Assembly: GCF_002994745.2 (NCBI RefSeq) | Contig: NC_037091.1 | Coordinates: 7,836,001 to 7,900,000, forward strand | DNA: 64,000 nt | Source: Rosa chinensis | Lineage: Eukaryota; Streptophyta; Magnoliopsida; Rosales; Rosaceae | Reading direction: 5' to 3' | Shown here: piece by piece, positions 44,644 through 57,091 of the stretch | How positions within the stretch are numbered: position 1 is the stretch's first letter | How the letters are laid out: the number at the start of each line of letters is the position of its first letter | Position numbers and translations under genes: made by a program | Notes under the pieces: generated by a model | What the model saw: only the letters and a program-made list of their open reading frames with translations | Database searches by the model: none | What the model was told of the DNA's origin: nothing

Positions 44644-46233
44644 TCAAAGAATATGGTTTTGGATAGTGCAGCTATGCTATTTACTTAATTATTCTTTCTA
44701 CATATTATGTTTAGTATTGATTTTTAATTTAATCATGGGCAGTAGTGGTATCTACACTTTGGCTTGAATTAGGTGTATATGATTTGTATAATGCAGTTAT
44801 TTGCTACATGTTTGTTTGGAAGCAATTCATGTAAAAATATATTATTCATAAAGTAAAATCATAACATTAGTTGGAGTGAGCAGTAACTGCTTTTCTCTTC
44901 CCTCTTGAATGCATAAGATATGGGAATGCTTCTGATTCAGATTTTGATTGATATGCTATTGATGCATTTATATGTATTTGCTATATGATTTTTCAGTAGT
45001 GGTATCATGGGAGCAATATGATTTTAAGGACTACTCCTAGTCTCCTCGACATATTGCTTGCTTTTACCTTTACCCCCTTTCTTTCTAATGGTATCATGTT
45101 TTAGGTTGAACTATATGGAGAGGTCTTGGGAAACAGGATGAGGCTAGGATGCAGGTAATTTATCTCTTCTTCTCTTTCTTTATCTCTTCTATGGGTGTTA
45201 AATACTAATCCAAATGATGACACTTCTCAGGTTTTATAAATCCCATATAATTCTCATCAAGAAACTGAAAGATTGTAGTTGTCACAAAGCAACTTCAAAG
45301 TCATTTATTGCCAACACTATAATTATAAATAAGGGGGTGCACCTTACAAGGACATGCCTAGATCAAAGATTTTTGCCTTAATGTTTGCACGCATAGTTTC
45401 CTCTTCTATACATGAGAGAACATTCAATCATCTAGCTTGAATTTTGATTATTGCTTAGTGGTACAATGTTCTATAGCTTAACATAATTTACATAAAATTG
45501 CAAGCTATTCACACAAGTCAGTTCATTTCTAGCTCTGGCAGTAACTGTTGCTGCGGAAGTTGTCAAAACAATGGTTGCCAAGGGATAGTTCTGGGACAAG
45601 ATGCATTAATCAAGGGGATTTGTTAAAACAATGAGTCCTATCAAGTATCGGTTGCTACAACGTCTAAGGTTTATCAATTAGCAATTGAATATGGCTCATC
45701 AAGGCAAAGAAGCTTTTCAATCACCTCAATAGCTCAGAGTATGTAGGTCATGATACTTAGCCAACTGGGCGTCAGCAACTCAGCAATATGTATTTCAATT
45801 TTTGAATGTTTTTGTATTTTTCAAGATTGGTGAGAAATAATGTGAAAAAAACATGAAATTTATAATTTATATGGCTTCTTTTGCTCAAAAAAGAAAATCT
45901 GGTATACAAAATTGCATTCTAGGTTTTTTTTTTTTAATCAATAAATGCACTTTTGCCACGGCAATGTTGTTGTCGCCAATGACTTTTGGCAACGGCAAAA
46001 TTGCTGATAGCGTCACCATTATGCCGTTGCCAAAAATCATGCGACGGCTTAAATACCGTGGCCAAAATTCATGCGATGGTGTAATTACCGTCGCAAATAG
46101 CAATGGCGACGCCACCAACGACTTCGGCAATTTTGCCGTCGCCTAGCCCTCGTCGTTGGTCTTTTGAGACGGCAATTTGGCTTTTGGCGACGGCCTTGCG
46201 CCGTGGCCAATCGAATTCTTTTTTGTAGTGTTA

Positions 46234-47962
46234 GGTCCTTGGAGCAAACAAGTGGAAATGAACTCACGAAAGGAAAGAGGAGCTAGCCAATGTTGAGAGG
46301 TGTAAAGATGAGACACAAAGGGCTACACAAATGAGCAGAAATGAAGAAATAGCTTTCTTGTTCCAACCAGGAAACCCGGTTCAAAGAGGAAAGTGTACCA
46401 AGCAAGATTTCGGAGATAACCAAGATATTTGATCAAAATAATGAAGGAAATGACGTTGGAGGCATCAAGGCTTAAAGATGACGCAACATGGCCCAAAAAC
46501 TCTATGGATTAAATTGGATTTTCGGCAAAATGGATAAAAGCCCATGAAAATTAGGGTTTTGTGATGTCAAGAGATATTTTTGGGAGAGAGTAGATGTTTT
46601 GCCGTGAAAAAGAGAGAGAGTTGGCGTGAAAATCAAGAAGAGAATAAAGAGATTTCGATGGAGATATTCAAGGGAGGGTTTTAAGGAAAGAAGAAGTGTG
46701 TGCAACAAGAAAAGGTTCAAAACAAGTCTAGATTCATCCCCTATTTTCTCTAAAGATATTGTTGCCGAAATTGGTGAAGAAAATAAATCTCTAAATATTT
46801 CGGCAATAATATATATTTAAGGGATTTAGACATATTTTGGAGAGTTTTGATTAGTTGGACAACACAATAGGGCTTACATGGCACTTTTTGATTGGTTGGA
46901 GTTACGTGGCATTTTCTTATAATTCTTTGGAAAATAATAGAAGAATCAAGAAGCTTGGAGAGCACTTTTTCTGTTCCCTATATATACTCCCTCACCCTAG
47001 ACGTTTTACACACCTTACAATTCAGAAAATTACTTCATACGCGAAAGCTCTCTCCATTCTCTAGTTCATCTTCTGCGATTTCATTCAAGGGAGGAAGAAG
47101 GAAGAAGAAGTCGTGAGCACATCCCCCTAATCCACCTTGAAGCTGTGAGTTTTGAAGCTTTCTTTCAAGATTCAATAGTTTATCGTTCAAGTTCTTCATC
47201 ACCATCTCCATTCACGGTGTAATTCAACCTTCTTTCTTGTAATCGTAATTGATTTCCCTTGTTTGATTCTTATGAATTTGTCCTAGTTAACAACAATGTT
47301 TGAGCAAAGTTTGAAATCGAATTCTTATGATTGAATGATATTTTCGATTCCTATGATTGTGATTCTAAGTTGCTTTTGTGAGATTGTTCAATTAAATTTG
47401 CTTGATTGATATCTTTTATAAGTTGTGCACTTGAGTTGATAACCTTTTTCTTGTTTATTGCGTTAAACATGTCTTGATTTGCTAGCTTTCTAGACTTTGA
47501 TTGCATGTTTGATAGGATTGATCTATGTGTTTTCACTTAGATTAATTAGTACAGAAAAGTAAAATATGGGAAATCGTTTGCTTCAAATGTTTCACATGAT
47601 CAACTTCTTTATCATGACTTGGAAGAACAATTGTAGGGTTGATTCGAATTTGATTATGGAATTGGTTTTGATCTTTGTTTCTTATGTTTCATTCTTGTAT
47701 TTGTGTTTTTGTTTTTACTTAATTTTATTTCTTTCTTTTAATGTTCGAAAACCTAAAATCCTAAATCCCGTTTTATTTCGTAAATGTGTATATACTTTAT
47801 TGTATATTCTTGTAAATATTATACTTTGTTTTTATTTTAATTATTTAATTGTTTTATAATGACAGGTGTACCCTCAATCCCCGGAATAGAACGATCCATA
47901 TTTACTATATACGAACGATGACATTTTCAGGGTTAAATTATATGCTTGCTTTGAGCGTATCA
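46234..47962 (+). repeat. 5' LTR of the Athila-like element, second part
   Basis: Continues the LTR after the CACTA element and ends GAGCGTATCA. A TATATA box at 46980-46986 (TTCCCTATATATACTCCC) is shared with the 3' LTR. Compared with the 3' LTR it lacks about 160 bases near 47423 and has about 41 extra bases near 46852-46893. The 97-codon frame at 47566 exists only because the LTR is duplicated. Confidence 0.95.
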
Positions 47963-47967
47963 AATTT

Positions 47968-47985
47968 TGGCGCCGTTGCTGGGGA
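47968..47985 (+). other. Primer-binding site, Athila type
   Basis: TGGCGCCGTTGCTGGGGA lies five bases after the 5' LTR. This is the characteristic Athila-group site, reported as complementary to the 3' end of tRNA-Asp. Confidence 0.85.
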
Positions 47986-48150
47986 TTGAAAAATCACTTG
48001 TTGAAGTGTGAATAATTGTTGGATATATATTGTTTTCGTAAATATTTGTTATTTGTTCATAAACTTTTCGGAAAATTAGTTAATTAATTACTTAGGTTGT
48101 TATTTTTATTGTTGAACACGAATTTTAATTGTAAGTTGTAATTTGAGAGG

Positions 48151-48514
48151 AATAGGTGAAGTCATGTTTATTAATATTGGCCTAAACCCCTTATTGGTAC
48201 CTAGTTCAGGTCCCTTAAGGTTGAGGGCGACATTTATTAACGTTCATTGAACTGTCTTCACACTTAGGACCTCTTTCATCTAAGTAAGTATAGCCTATGT
48301 GGGATGGTGTCTAGGAAGGGGACAACGTTCATAACGAGTTTTGAATCCATAAGTGCTTACAAATGGGCCTAAACCACAATGTGAGAGTAGCTCATGCCAA
48401 AACGGATTCAGCCTCTTGTGGTCGTCCTCCCTACCTGGCCATTTCAGTAAGGTTGCCCAAAGGATGTGAAAGGGACTTTGTGTCTAGACGACTATACTTG
48501 GGCCGCACGTCTAC
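48151..48514 (+). repeat. Leader module R1
   Basis: Bounded by AATAGGTGAA at the left and CTTGGGCCGCACGTCTA at the right, in the untranslated leader between the primer site and gag. Internal landmarks GTGTCTAGG, GCCTAAACCACAATGTG, CTACCTGGC and CCAAARGAT recur in R2. Confidence 0.8.
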
Positions 48515-48790
48515 TTGATTTACCGCTTGGAATTTAATTTGATATCAATGATATTTATAACAAAAGAAAATGTTGTGATACACTAAGGTATATTGGATTA
48601 AACATAGTCTTGAAAAGGGTAGTTGTTTCAGTCCCATTGCACATCGAAACTCCCTGTTCCAGTACCTAAGTGTTGAAAATAATTGTAAATAAAAGAAAAG
48701 AAAAGAGATACTTGTACATAATTTTCGTCAAAAGTGTTATTAATGGTTTATGAGAGTAAGAGTTTTATTATGAGTTTTTTACCATAACGG

Positions 48791-49036
48791 AATAGGTGAA
48801 GGACTTTGTCTTTAACATTAGTCATCCACCTTTCTCTTTCGTGTGGCGCACCTTAGTAGCACAGGGTGTCTAGGTTGATTGGATACAAGAAGTGCTTTAC
48901 AAGTGAGCCTAAACCACAATGTGGAAGTAGCTCTGCCAAAATCGTTCCTCTACTACCTGGCTTTGTGTGAAAAGAGTTACCAAAAGATTGAGGAGGGCGA
49001 CTAGTATTAAGGATCGAGCCCTTGGGCCGCACGTCT
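48791..49036 (+). repeat. Leader module R2
   Basis: Same borders and order of landmarks as R1 but shorter (246 against 364 bases). The phrases AGCTCTGCCAAAATCG, TACCTGGC and AGAGTTACCAAAAGA also occur in R3 downstream of pol. Confidence 0.8.
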
Positions 49037-49274
49037 AAACTTTGGTTAAGAGCTTATATTAGGATTCAAGCTTTTATTAATTATTTATTTCACACCCTAA
49101 AATGTTTATAATTGTGACGTTTTGTACTTGTGATTGGTGTGAGAATTTTGTATTATATACTTCTAATTATACTTGTAAAGATTGTGAAAGTGTACAAAAG
49201 TATTAATTTGTATTTCTTTTATTGTATAGTTTACTAATATATTTACCTCTTAATGTTGTTCAGGATTTGCATGA

Positions 49275-50325
49275 ATGACCGAGCCTTCTAAAATCCCTAG
49301 TGCACAAGAGATTGCAGAAAGACTTGCTCGTTTGCAGAATCCTCCACAACTTGAATATCGAAGATCTTCCCCTTTGAAGTTCAAAGAATACACATTTAAC
49401 GATCAAGGGAAGAGGATCTTCCCTTCTGAGAAATCTACATCACCTACACCAACTCCATCTCCTCCCTCACGAACTCCATCTCCTTTTGTTTCGTCCAACT
49501 CAGTTTCAATTCAGATCACACCACCTCTTTCACCACTCCCTGAAGAAGAAGAGGACGAGAAAATGGCATTTATTAGGGAACTTTCCTCATCTGTGGTTCA
49601 AGGAGAACTCCCTACGAGTATTATGTTTCCTGATGCTACTGAGGGAAGGTCTGTAGACTTTGAGCTGAAGAGTGGATTATTGCATAGACTTCCTGTGTTT
49701 CATGGCCTATCTATGGAGGACGCCAACAAGCATGTCCAAAAGTTTCTTTTTTGTCTGTTCAAGCATGATTCTACAAGGAGCTGATGAAGATATCCTTAAG
49801 TTGAAGGCCTTTCCATTCTCACTAGCTGATAGAGCCAAGGACTGGCTATTTGAACTTCCTGCTGGGCGTATTACATCATGGGATGCAATGATGAAAGCCT
49901 TCTTGGAGAAATACTTCCCAACGTCCAAGGTCATCATGCTCAAGAAGAAGATAAGTGGGATACAACAAGCACAAGATGAATCTTATGCCACTTATTATGA
50001 GAGGTTTCAGTCCCTGATCGGTCAGTGTCCTCAACATCAAATGAAGGATGAAACCCTACTCACTTGCTTCTACGAAGGTCTCCTACCGCTGGAATGTGAC
50101 ATGCTTGATGCTGCAGCTGGAGGAGCCTTTGTTGACAAATCACCCGTGGCTGGGAAAGAGCTCATTGTCAATCGTGCCCTAAACGCCCACCAATATGAGG
50201 GTGTAGGACATACCACTCGCAGGGTACATGAGATCAGTACAAATTCTGCTATTGAGGATAAGCTGAACAAACTTACTCTGATGATGAACCAAGTCGTAAG
50301 TACCAAAGGACCCATGCAAGCTTGA
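49275..50325 (+). pseudogene. Gag of the Athila-like element, frameshifted
   Basis: ATG at 49275 opens a Pro/Ser-rich N-terminus (EIAERLARLQNPP...). A one-base shift near 49775 leads into the retrotransposon gag core: DEDILKLKAFPFSLADRAKD, WLFELPAGRITSWDAMMKAF, then ESYATYYERFQSLIGQCPQH. TGA at 50323 stands exactly where the first Cys of the CCHC knuckle is expected: the next residues are G-V-C-S-M-Q-G-H-V-T-D-Q-C. The frame then continues to 51981. Confidence 0.92.
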
Positions 50326-50328
50326 GGG

Positions 50329-51981
50329 GTGTGCTCTATGCAAGGGCACGTGACTGATCAATGCCCCCAACTGATTGCTAATGGAGGATGGGAGTCCCTA
50401 AATGCCGTAGGTGGATACCAAGGGGGTCCCCAATGTCCAAGGCATGATCCTTATTCGAATACCTACAACCCTAGATGGAGGGACCACCCCAACTTCAAGT
50501 GGACCAACAATGAGAATGTTCAGAATCCCCTTGGTGGTAATTTTCAACATCCTCAAGGGCCACCCTTTCAAAGGCCCTATATGCATACTCAACAGGCCTC
50601 AGGTAGTTCGAATTCTAACTATGATAAGATGTTTGAGGTACTAACCAATTCTACTCAGGCTTTGGTCCAAGGACAACAGACCCATACAAAGGATATTGCA
50701 GATCTTAAGAAGCAAATGGGCAAAGTTGTGGACTTCATGAGCAAGATTCATGAGACTGGGAAGCTCCCTAGTAACACAATACCCAATCCAAAAGGTAATG
50801 TAGAAAACGCATTTGTTGTGACTACTAGGGGTGGAAGAGTGTTTGTGGATCCACCAAAGAGATCAAAGGACACCCAAGTGGTTATTGAAGTTGAGGAAGA
50901 GCAAGATCCCACCAAGTTGGGACTTGAAAAGGACCCTGCAACGTCCAGGGTAGAAGTGAGAACGTCTCCACTTCCTAAAGCAAATCTGGAGAACAAAGGT
51001 AACAATCCTAACTTGTCAAATTCGGTTATTGCAAACCCTTCTTCCTCTTGCATGCCCTTCCCACGCAGATTTGCCAAATCTAAGAAGGATGAGAGTGACC
51101 AAGCTATCTTTGAAACTTTCAAAAAGGTGCAAGTGAACCCACCCCTCCTTGAGGCCATCAAACAGGTGCCTAAATATGCTAAGTTCCTGAAAGAGCTTTG
51201 TACCACAAGGATGATAAACCGTGAGAAGGAGGTGGTAAAGGTAAGTGAGAATGTCTCTGCCCTCATTCAGAGGAAGCTACCTCCCAAATTTAAGGATCCT
51301 GGAACCTTCACCATTCCCCGCACTATTGGTAACTCTAGATTTAAGAATGCCATGTTGGACCTAGGAGCATCTGTTAACGTTATGCCCTATTCTATTTATG
51401 AAACCCTAGGTCTAGGAGAGCTTAAATTTGACAATGTTATCATTCAGTTAGCTGATAGGTCCAATGCATACCCTAGAGGTTTGTTGGAAGATGTGCTTGT
51501 GCAGGTTAACCATCTTATCTTTCCAGCTGACTTCTATGTGTTGGAGATGGAGGACTCTCATGTGAGTTCAACGCCACTACTATTGGGTCGCCCTTTCTTA
51601 AGGACGGCTAGGACAAAGATAGACGTGAATGCTGGATCTCTCACCATGGAATTTGATGGTGATGTTATTGGCTTCAACATATTTGAAGCCATGAGGTATC
51701 CTCTTGATGTTTATGATTGTTTTTTTATTGATATTCTGGACAATCTTGCGCAGAAAATGTTTGATATCATGAATGAGGATACTTTGGTCACAACACTCGA
51801 GCAAGGAGTGGGCTACACCAAAGATGGCGTCACAATCCAAGAGGATATGCTTAGGGAAACTTGTGAGGACAAAATCATTGCAAATGTATCCTTCCTTGAG
51901 GCGTCACCCTTCGTAGGTAAGTCTACTCCACCTTTGTCCATTCAATTATCTGCTAATAAGACTTTACCTTCAGTGGTCTAG
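50329..51981 (+). pseudogene. Gag C-terminus and protease of the Athila-like element
   Basis: A 550-codon open frame starts within the knuckle (CSMQGHVTDQC). It continues through a Gly/Asn/Pro-rich linker and a coiled region (DIADLKKQMGKVVDFMSKIH) to the retropepsin domain. The active site is MLDLGASVNVMPYSIYETLG (DLGAS codons at about 51358-51372), followed by LLLGRPFLRTARTKIDV. Athila proteases normally have DLGAS. TAG at 51979 replaces a residue in the link to RT. Confidence 0.93.
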
Positions 51982-52017
51982 GCACCAGAACTTGAGCTTA
52001 AACCTTTTCCAGACCAT

Positions 52018-53060
52018 TTGAAGTATGTCTATTTAGGGGACAAGGAGACCTTACTAATGATTGTATCCTCTGCACTTACGTCTTCACAAGAGGAGAGATT
52101 GGTGGAGATGCTTAAGCAACACAAAACCGCCATAGGATGGACATTGGCAGATATCAAGGGAATCAGCCCTACAACTTGCGTCCATAGGATACTTCTTGAG
52201 GAGGGGACCAAACCTACTAGAGAGGCTCAACGTTGTCTCAACCCTCCTATGATGGAAGTTGTGAAGAAGAAAGTCATCAAACTCCTAGATTGTGGCGAAT
52301 CGACCCCATTTCAGATTCCAAATGGGTGTCCCCAGTTCAAGTTGTGCCCAAGAAGTCTGGGGTGACTGTAGTAAAGAATGCTGAGAACGAATTGGTGCCC
52401 CAAAGGACAGTTACAGGCCACAGAGTTTGTATTGACTATAGGAAGCTCAATGCCACCACAAGGAAAGATCACTTTCCTCTTCCATACATTGATCAGATGC
52501 TTGAGCGACTAGCTGGACATGATTACTACTGCTTCCTAGATGGCTACTCAGGCTACAATCAGATTGCCATAGCCAATGAAGATTAAGAGAAGACAACATT
52601 TACTTGCCCCTTTGGAACATTTGCCTATCGTCGCATGTCCTTTGGACTATGCAACGCACCAGGTACCTTTCAGAGGTGTATGATAAGTATCTTTTTGGAT
52701 TATATTGAGAAAATCATAGAGGTATTCATGGATGATTTTTCTGTTTTTGGAAAAAGTTTTGATGATTGTCTTAATAATCTGGAAATAATCTTACAACGTT
52801 GCATGGACACTAACCTTGTATTAAACTGGGAGAAATGCCATTTTATGGTTAGGCAAGGGATAGTCCTAGGACATATTGTCTCTTCTAGGGGTATAGAGGT
52901 TGACAAAACTAAGGTAGACCTTGTGCGTTACTTGCCCTCTCCCACTTCTGTGAGAGAGAGATTCGATCCTTTCTTGGCCATGCAGGGTTCTACAGAAGGT
53001 TTATCAAGGATTTTTCAAAGATATCAAGACCTCTGTGCCAACTACTCCAGAAGGATGTGA
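52018..53060 (+). pseudogene. Reverse transcriptase of the Athila-like element
   Basis: Pieces in order: WTLADIKGISPTTCVHRILL; a shift near 52290; WVSPVQVVPKKSGVTVV; CIDYRKLNATTRKDHFPLPY; CFLDGYSGYNQIAIA (first Asp); TAA at 52584; FAYRRMSFGLCNAPGTFQRC; VFMDDFSVFG (catalytic DD at 52731-52736). A one-base shift near 52960 cuts the thumb region. Catalytic residues are intact; the frame is not. Confidence 0.93.
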
Positions 53061-53480
53061 CGTTTATCTTTGACAAGGAGTGTCAAGAAGCTTTTGACAA
53101 GCTTAAAGAGCTTTTGACGTCTGCCCCCATCATGTTACCTCCAGATTGGTCCTTGCCCTTTGAGTTGATGTGTGATGCCTCTGACTATGTAGTTGGAGCT
53201 GTTTTAGGGCAAAGAAAAGACAAACGACCCTATGCCATCTACTACGCCTCAAGAACTCTTAATGATGCACAAATGAATTATTGAACTACTGAAAAAAAAA
53301 GCTTCTTGCAGTTGTCTTTGCCCTTGAAAAATTTCGTTCTTACTTACTTGGTACTAAAGTTGTTATCTATACAGATCATGCAGCTCTCAAGTATTTAATG
53401 ACCAAGAAGGAGCGACGAAACCAAGGCTTATTAGATGAGTCCTACTTCTCCAAGAATTTGATGTGGAGATCAAGGACAAG
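53057..53480 (+). pseudogene. RNase H of the Athila-like element
   Basis: FELMCDASDYVVGAVLGQRK and IYYASRTLNDAQMNY are clear RNase H segments. TGA at 53283 follows. An A9 run near 53292 shifts the frame, after which LLAVVFALEKFRSYLLGTKV and YTDHAALKYLM are read. Another shift near 53437 leads into the integrase frame. Confidence 0.88.
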
Positions 53481-54938
53481 AAGGGTAGTGAGAACGTGGT
53501 AGCTGACCACTTGAGTCGTTTGGTACATGCAGAAGACCCTCTCCTTCTGGTGGAGACGTTTCCAGATGAGCGACTCTTTGGAATCCAGGTAAGTGAACCA
53601 TGGTATGCAGCTATTGTGAATTACATCGAAGCTAAAAAGAATCCTGATACCATGTCACGTGCTCATAGAGATAGGCTTAAGAAAACTGTTAAACAATATG
53701 TTTGGGATGAACCTTATCTATGGAAATACTACTCTGATCAATTGATTAGGAGATGCATACCTGAACATGAACATAATGTCATACTTTCTTTTTGCCATTC
53801 TAAAGCATGTGGGGGTCACTTTGGGTCTAAGAAAACTGCCTTTAAAGTGTTAGAATCTGGGTTTTATTGGCCAACGTTATTTAGGGATGCATATGCCTAT
53901 TGTTTAACTTGTGATAGATGCCAAAGAACCGAAAATCTAAGTTCTAGAGATCAAATGCCATTATCTAATATCATAACTGTTGAAATATTTGATGTTTGGG
54001 GTATAGATTTCATGGGCCCTTTCCCTTCATCTTTTGGATTTCTCTATATCTTGCTTGCTGTGGATTATGTTTCGAAATGGGTGGAAGCAAAGGCCACTCG
54101 AACTAATGACTCTAAGGTTGTTGCAGATTTTATCAAATCTAACATCTTTAGCAGGTTTGGAATGCCTAGAGTTCTTATTAGTGATGGTGGATCCCACTTC
54201 TGCAATCGGACGATTGAGGCTTTACTCAAGAAATATGATGTTACACATAAGGTTTCTACACCTTATCATCCCCAAACAAGTGGGCAAGCTGAAGTCTCAA
54301 ATCGTGAGATCAAGAGGATATTGGAGAAGACTGTGAACCCTAACAGGAAGGACTGGTCCCTACGCTTGGCGGATGCTTTGTGGGCTTATAGGACTGGATA
54401 CAAGTCTCCCATTGGAATGTCACCATATCGGATAGTGTATGGCAAACCTTGCCATCTGCCTGTGGAGTTAGAGCACAAAGCTTGGTGGGCAGTGAAGCAG
54501 TTTAACATGGACCTTGATGAGGCTGGGCTTCATAGGAAGCTACAATTGCAAGAGTTGGAGGAGATAAGGAATGATGCATTCGAAAGTGCAAGGATCTATA
54601 AAGAAAAGACAAAGGCCTTCCATGATAAGATGATTCATGGAAAGACTTTTGTTGTGGGCCAAAAAGTTCTTTTATTCCACTCTTGTCTCAAACTCTTCCC
54701 AGGTAAGCTTCGTTCTCGTTGGATTGGGCCTTTCACTATTACTAATGTATTTCCCCATGGAGCTGTGCAGATAAAGAGTGAACAGACTAACAGCGAGTTC
54801 AAAGTCAATGGCCACCGCCTCAAGCCTTATTATGAAGCATATGTGGAGCATGAAGTGAGGCTGTACCCCTCTAGGGTGCCCCACAACCTGAGAATTAAAA
54901 GGAGGTACAAGTCTAGGCTGAAAGACCATAAACATTAA
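53463..54938 (+). CDS. Integrase of the Athila-like element, intact segment
   Basis: 491 codons without a stop. VADHLSRL closes RNase H. The HHCC finger is [14 protein letters not shown]...CLTCDRC. The core has [24 protein letters not shown] and [16 protein letters not shown], so D, D and E are all present. The C-terminal domain includes [18 protein letters not shown] and [10 protein letters not shown]. It joins element cDNA to the genome. It can only be made from a readthrough polyprotein that is now broken upstream. Confidence 0.93.
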   Translation: MEIKDKKGSENVVADHLSRLVHAEDPLLLVETFPDERLFGIQVSEPWYAAIVNYIEAKKNPDTMSRAHRDRLKKTVKQYVWDEPYLWKYYSDQLIRRCIPEHEHNVILSFCHSKACGGHFGSKKTAFKVLESGFYWPTLFRDAYAYCLTCDRCQRTENLSSRDQMPLSNIITVEIFDVWGIDFMGPFPSSFGFLYILLAVDYVSKWVEAKATRTNDSKVVADFIKSNIFSRFGMPRVLISDGGSHFCNRTIEALLKKYDVTHKVSTPYHPQTSGQAEVSNREIKRILEKTVNPNRKDWSLRLADALWAYRTGYKSPIGMSPYRIVYGKPCHLPVELEHKAWWAVKQFNMDLDEAGLHRKLQLQELEEIRNDAFESARIYKEKTKAFHDKMIHGKTFVVGQKVLLFHSCLKLFPGKLRSRWIGPFTITNVFPHGAVQIKSEQTNSEFKVNGHRLKPYYEAYVEHEVRLYPSRVPHNLRIKRRYKSRLKDHKH

Positions 54939-54960
54939 GCGTTGCTTGGGAGGCAACCCA
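54938..54960 (+). other. Post-pol GGGAGGCAACC motif
   Basis: AGCGTTGCTTGGGAGGCAAC and three more bases follow directly on the pol stop (TAA 54936-54938). GTTGC/GCAAC can pair across a 7-base loop. The same motif, shifted in its left part, stands 45 bases after the last ORF of the minus-strand element (61441-61463). Confidence 0.7.
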
Positions 54961-57091
54961 ATTCAGAAGTAGCTGTGAAGGAGTCTACACACACAAATTT
55001 GATTTCTCTTTCCCTATTTCTTTTCACATTTTCTTCTTCACTTTAGTAGTCTTTTCGTAAATTTCATCCCTATATGCTTATTTGCTTCATTGCATGATTA
55101 TGATTGATTACATTGAGGACAATGCAATATTTAAGTGTAGGGGAAGGGATTTATACTTTTATTTTGAGTCATATATATTGAAAAATACAAAAAAATTTGA
55201 AAAATGTCAAAAATAACAAAAAAAATTTGTTGCTTTTATTGAGTCATTTTTGGGTGAAATACTTTCTTCAAACTAGGCGCATCTATTAAGGTGTGATGTC
55301 AAGGTCTGGTTTGGATCCGAGAAGTGCTAGCAAAGGGTCTCGTCCCCTGCTAAACAAGTGAGCTGAGCTCTGCCAAAATCGGTCCCTTCCTTACCTGGTC
55401 ACATCCCAAAGGAGTTACCGAAAGAAGAAAGGAAATAACCCTAGTCCAAAAACACTTGTAGCGTCTACTTAGTCTTCGTTTTTGTTTCTTTGAGTCATAG
55501 GATGCCTTTCAACTGTCTAGGATGATACAATATCTTTGAAATTATGGCTAAAAGAGGATCACAATATTGAGATGATTTCCAAATGGTATTCTTTGGTTAA
55601 TTGAGATATATGAAAAATGTATGCATGTATAGTGGATATGGATTTCGTGACCTTGGTACAGAATATGAGCATGTTAGAATGAGTTTTGATTCATAAAAAC
55701 TCATGTGAGATATTTGAACCTATGTCCCTTTTTCTTGGAGTGAAATGAAAATATATTCTTATTTTCTTGGCGATGTTTTGATGATCTCATTATTCTTTCA
55801 TTTGATTGATTGCTTGCCATAGATTAAGTTTGATGGACTAGAGAATGCTAGAATTCACTCTTGTGCTTGTTGAGACTTTTATCAATACATGTCCCTGATT
55901 CTGGAAAGGATAGAGGCACCATAGGAATTACCACCATTGCCATATAAGCTTGTGTCCCCATTTGTACCCATCGTGGGACTCCCCTAGATAAACCCCTTTG
56001 AGCCTACATTAAGCCTTTTCTTTCATCACCCTTAAAATCTTTAACTTGAACCTTAGTATAGTTACAACCTTACCCTTTGTTCTAAGAACTTAGTGGAGCT
56101 AATTTTGAGACTTTACTTGAGGATTTGGCGTCAATGATGAAGGATGAGAAGAGGTGAAAGTTCAAGTGTGGGGTTAGACTTCTCCATGAAAGAAAAGAAT
56201 ATGTGAAAGCCGTGAAAAAGAAAAACAAATGTGTATGGCTAGAAAAGAAAAAAAATATATGTTTATGGATTTTAATCCCCCATACTTGGTGGATTTGGAG
56301 TTTGCTTTGAATTGAAAGCCCATTATTGGAAAATTTGGCCTTTGTCCAATCCACTAGAGTTCAAGGGAAGTTTAGAATGAGGTTTGGTCCCAACATGAAG
56401 ACATTTGGCCCTTTTATAAAGCCCAAGTGAGGACATGACGTTTTGCTATGCCTTGGTGGATTTCTAGAAGTCTCTCTACATCAGCATGAGCTTTGCTAGG
56501 TTTTTAGGACACTTAGTTAAATCCTTACCTTTCATTTCTTTAAACCTTGAGACTTGGCCCCATTACAACCTTTAAGAAGACCTTCTTGATCCTTAAGATG
56601 GGAGAGCCTTTGATCTGTGGAGATGAGTTATAAGAGTTGAACCTATGGCTTGGGTCCATCCGTGCAAGTGGTTGATATCTTTTATGAGATCTTTGAAAAA
56701 AAAAATGATATATATGTGATATCGTTTCTTATAATATGTGATATACTTGCTATCTTTCACATATACTTGAGTGTATAAGCTTGCATGGCCTTGATTTGAG
56801 AGAAGAAATAGTGGATATACCTTGTGAGGATATGAATCATACTTGTTTGAAGCATGCTTAACAGAACCCCTCACCATTGTTCCAACCAAGTCCTACTTGT
56901 GTATGTGTAAATTATGAGTTTTAATTAACTCTCGAATGCCTAAACATTGATTCTTGGTTGAGTGCTAATTTTGATGTTGTGAAAGTAAGAGATTTCTGAG
57001 AAAAAATGTTGAAGGGCAATAGAGTTTTCATTTGTTGAGTCTTAGTTGTGATTTTGATAAGGGACTAGCAAAAGCTAAGTGTGGGGGAATT
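54961..57091 (+). other. Conserved 3' non-coding domain, copy C, with two purine tracts
   Basis: No envelope-like ORF is seen in 2.1 kb. The internal tract TTAAGTGTAGGGGAAGGG is at 55131-55148 after a CATTGAGGACAATG block. The terminal tract AAGTGTGGGGGAATT at 57078-57092 abuts the LTR. Blocks at 56395-56692 and 56760-56960 match copy A at 8094-8390 and 8500-8700. CCCTTTGAGCCTACATTAAG near 55995 matches the minus-strand element. Module R3 lies at 55321-55470. Confidence 0.8.
55321..55470 (+). repeat. Module R3, degenerate third copy of the leader module
   Basis: GAAGTGCT, ACAAGTGAGC, AGCTCTGCCAAAATCGGT, TTACCTGG, AAAGGAGTTACCGAAAG and GCGTCTACTT occur in the same order as in R1/R2. It lacks the bordering CTTGGGCCGC. 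Confidence 0.7.

Larger units (their letters stand above)
41375..46230. mobile_element. Non-autonomous CACTA (CMC/EnSpm) transposon, TSD TTA
   Basis: Ends are perfect 18-bp inverted repeats, CACTACAAAAAAGAATTC at 41375 and its complement ending at 46230. TTA duplicates flank at 41372-41374 and 46231-46233. The intact 3' LTR of the host element shows the empty site (TTTCTATTTTTAGGTCCTTG). Subterminal regions carry many short GCGACGG/CCGTCGC-type motifs (41430-41600 and 45957-46205), the usual transposase-binding arrays of CACTA elements. No TNPD/transposase_21 domain is found, so it needs a helper. A hAT-like element is nested inside. Confidence 0.95.

Noticed and set aside
47566..47859. 97-codon frame conserved at 58799-59092
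   Set aside because: Conservation is explained by both copies being LTRs of the same element; no ATG context or domain supports a protein.
54961..57091. Envelope gene downstream of pol in the Athila-like element
   Set aside because: Some Athila relatives have an envelope-like ORF here, but no frame of meaningful length or membrane segment is conserved.
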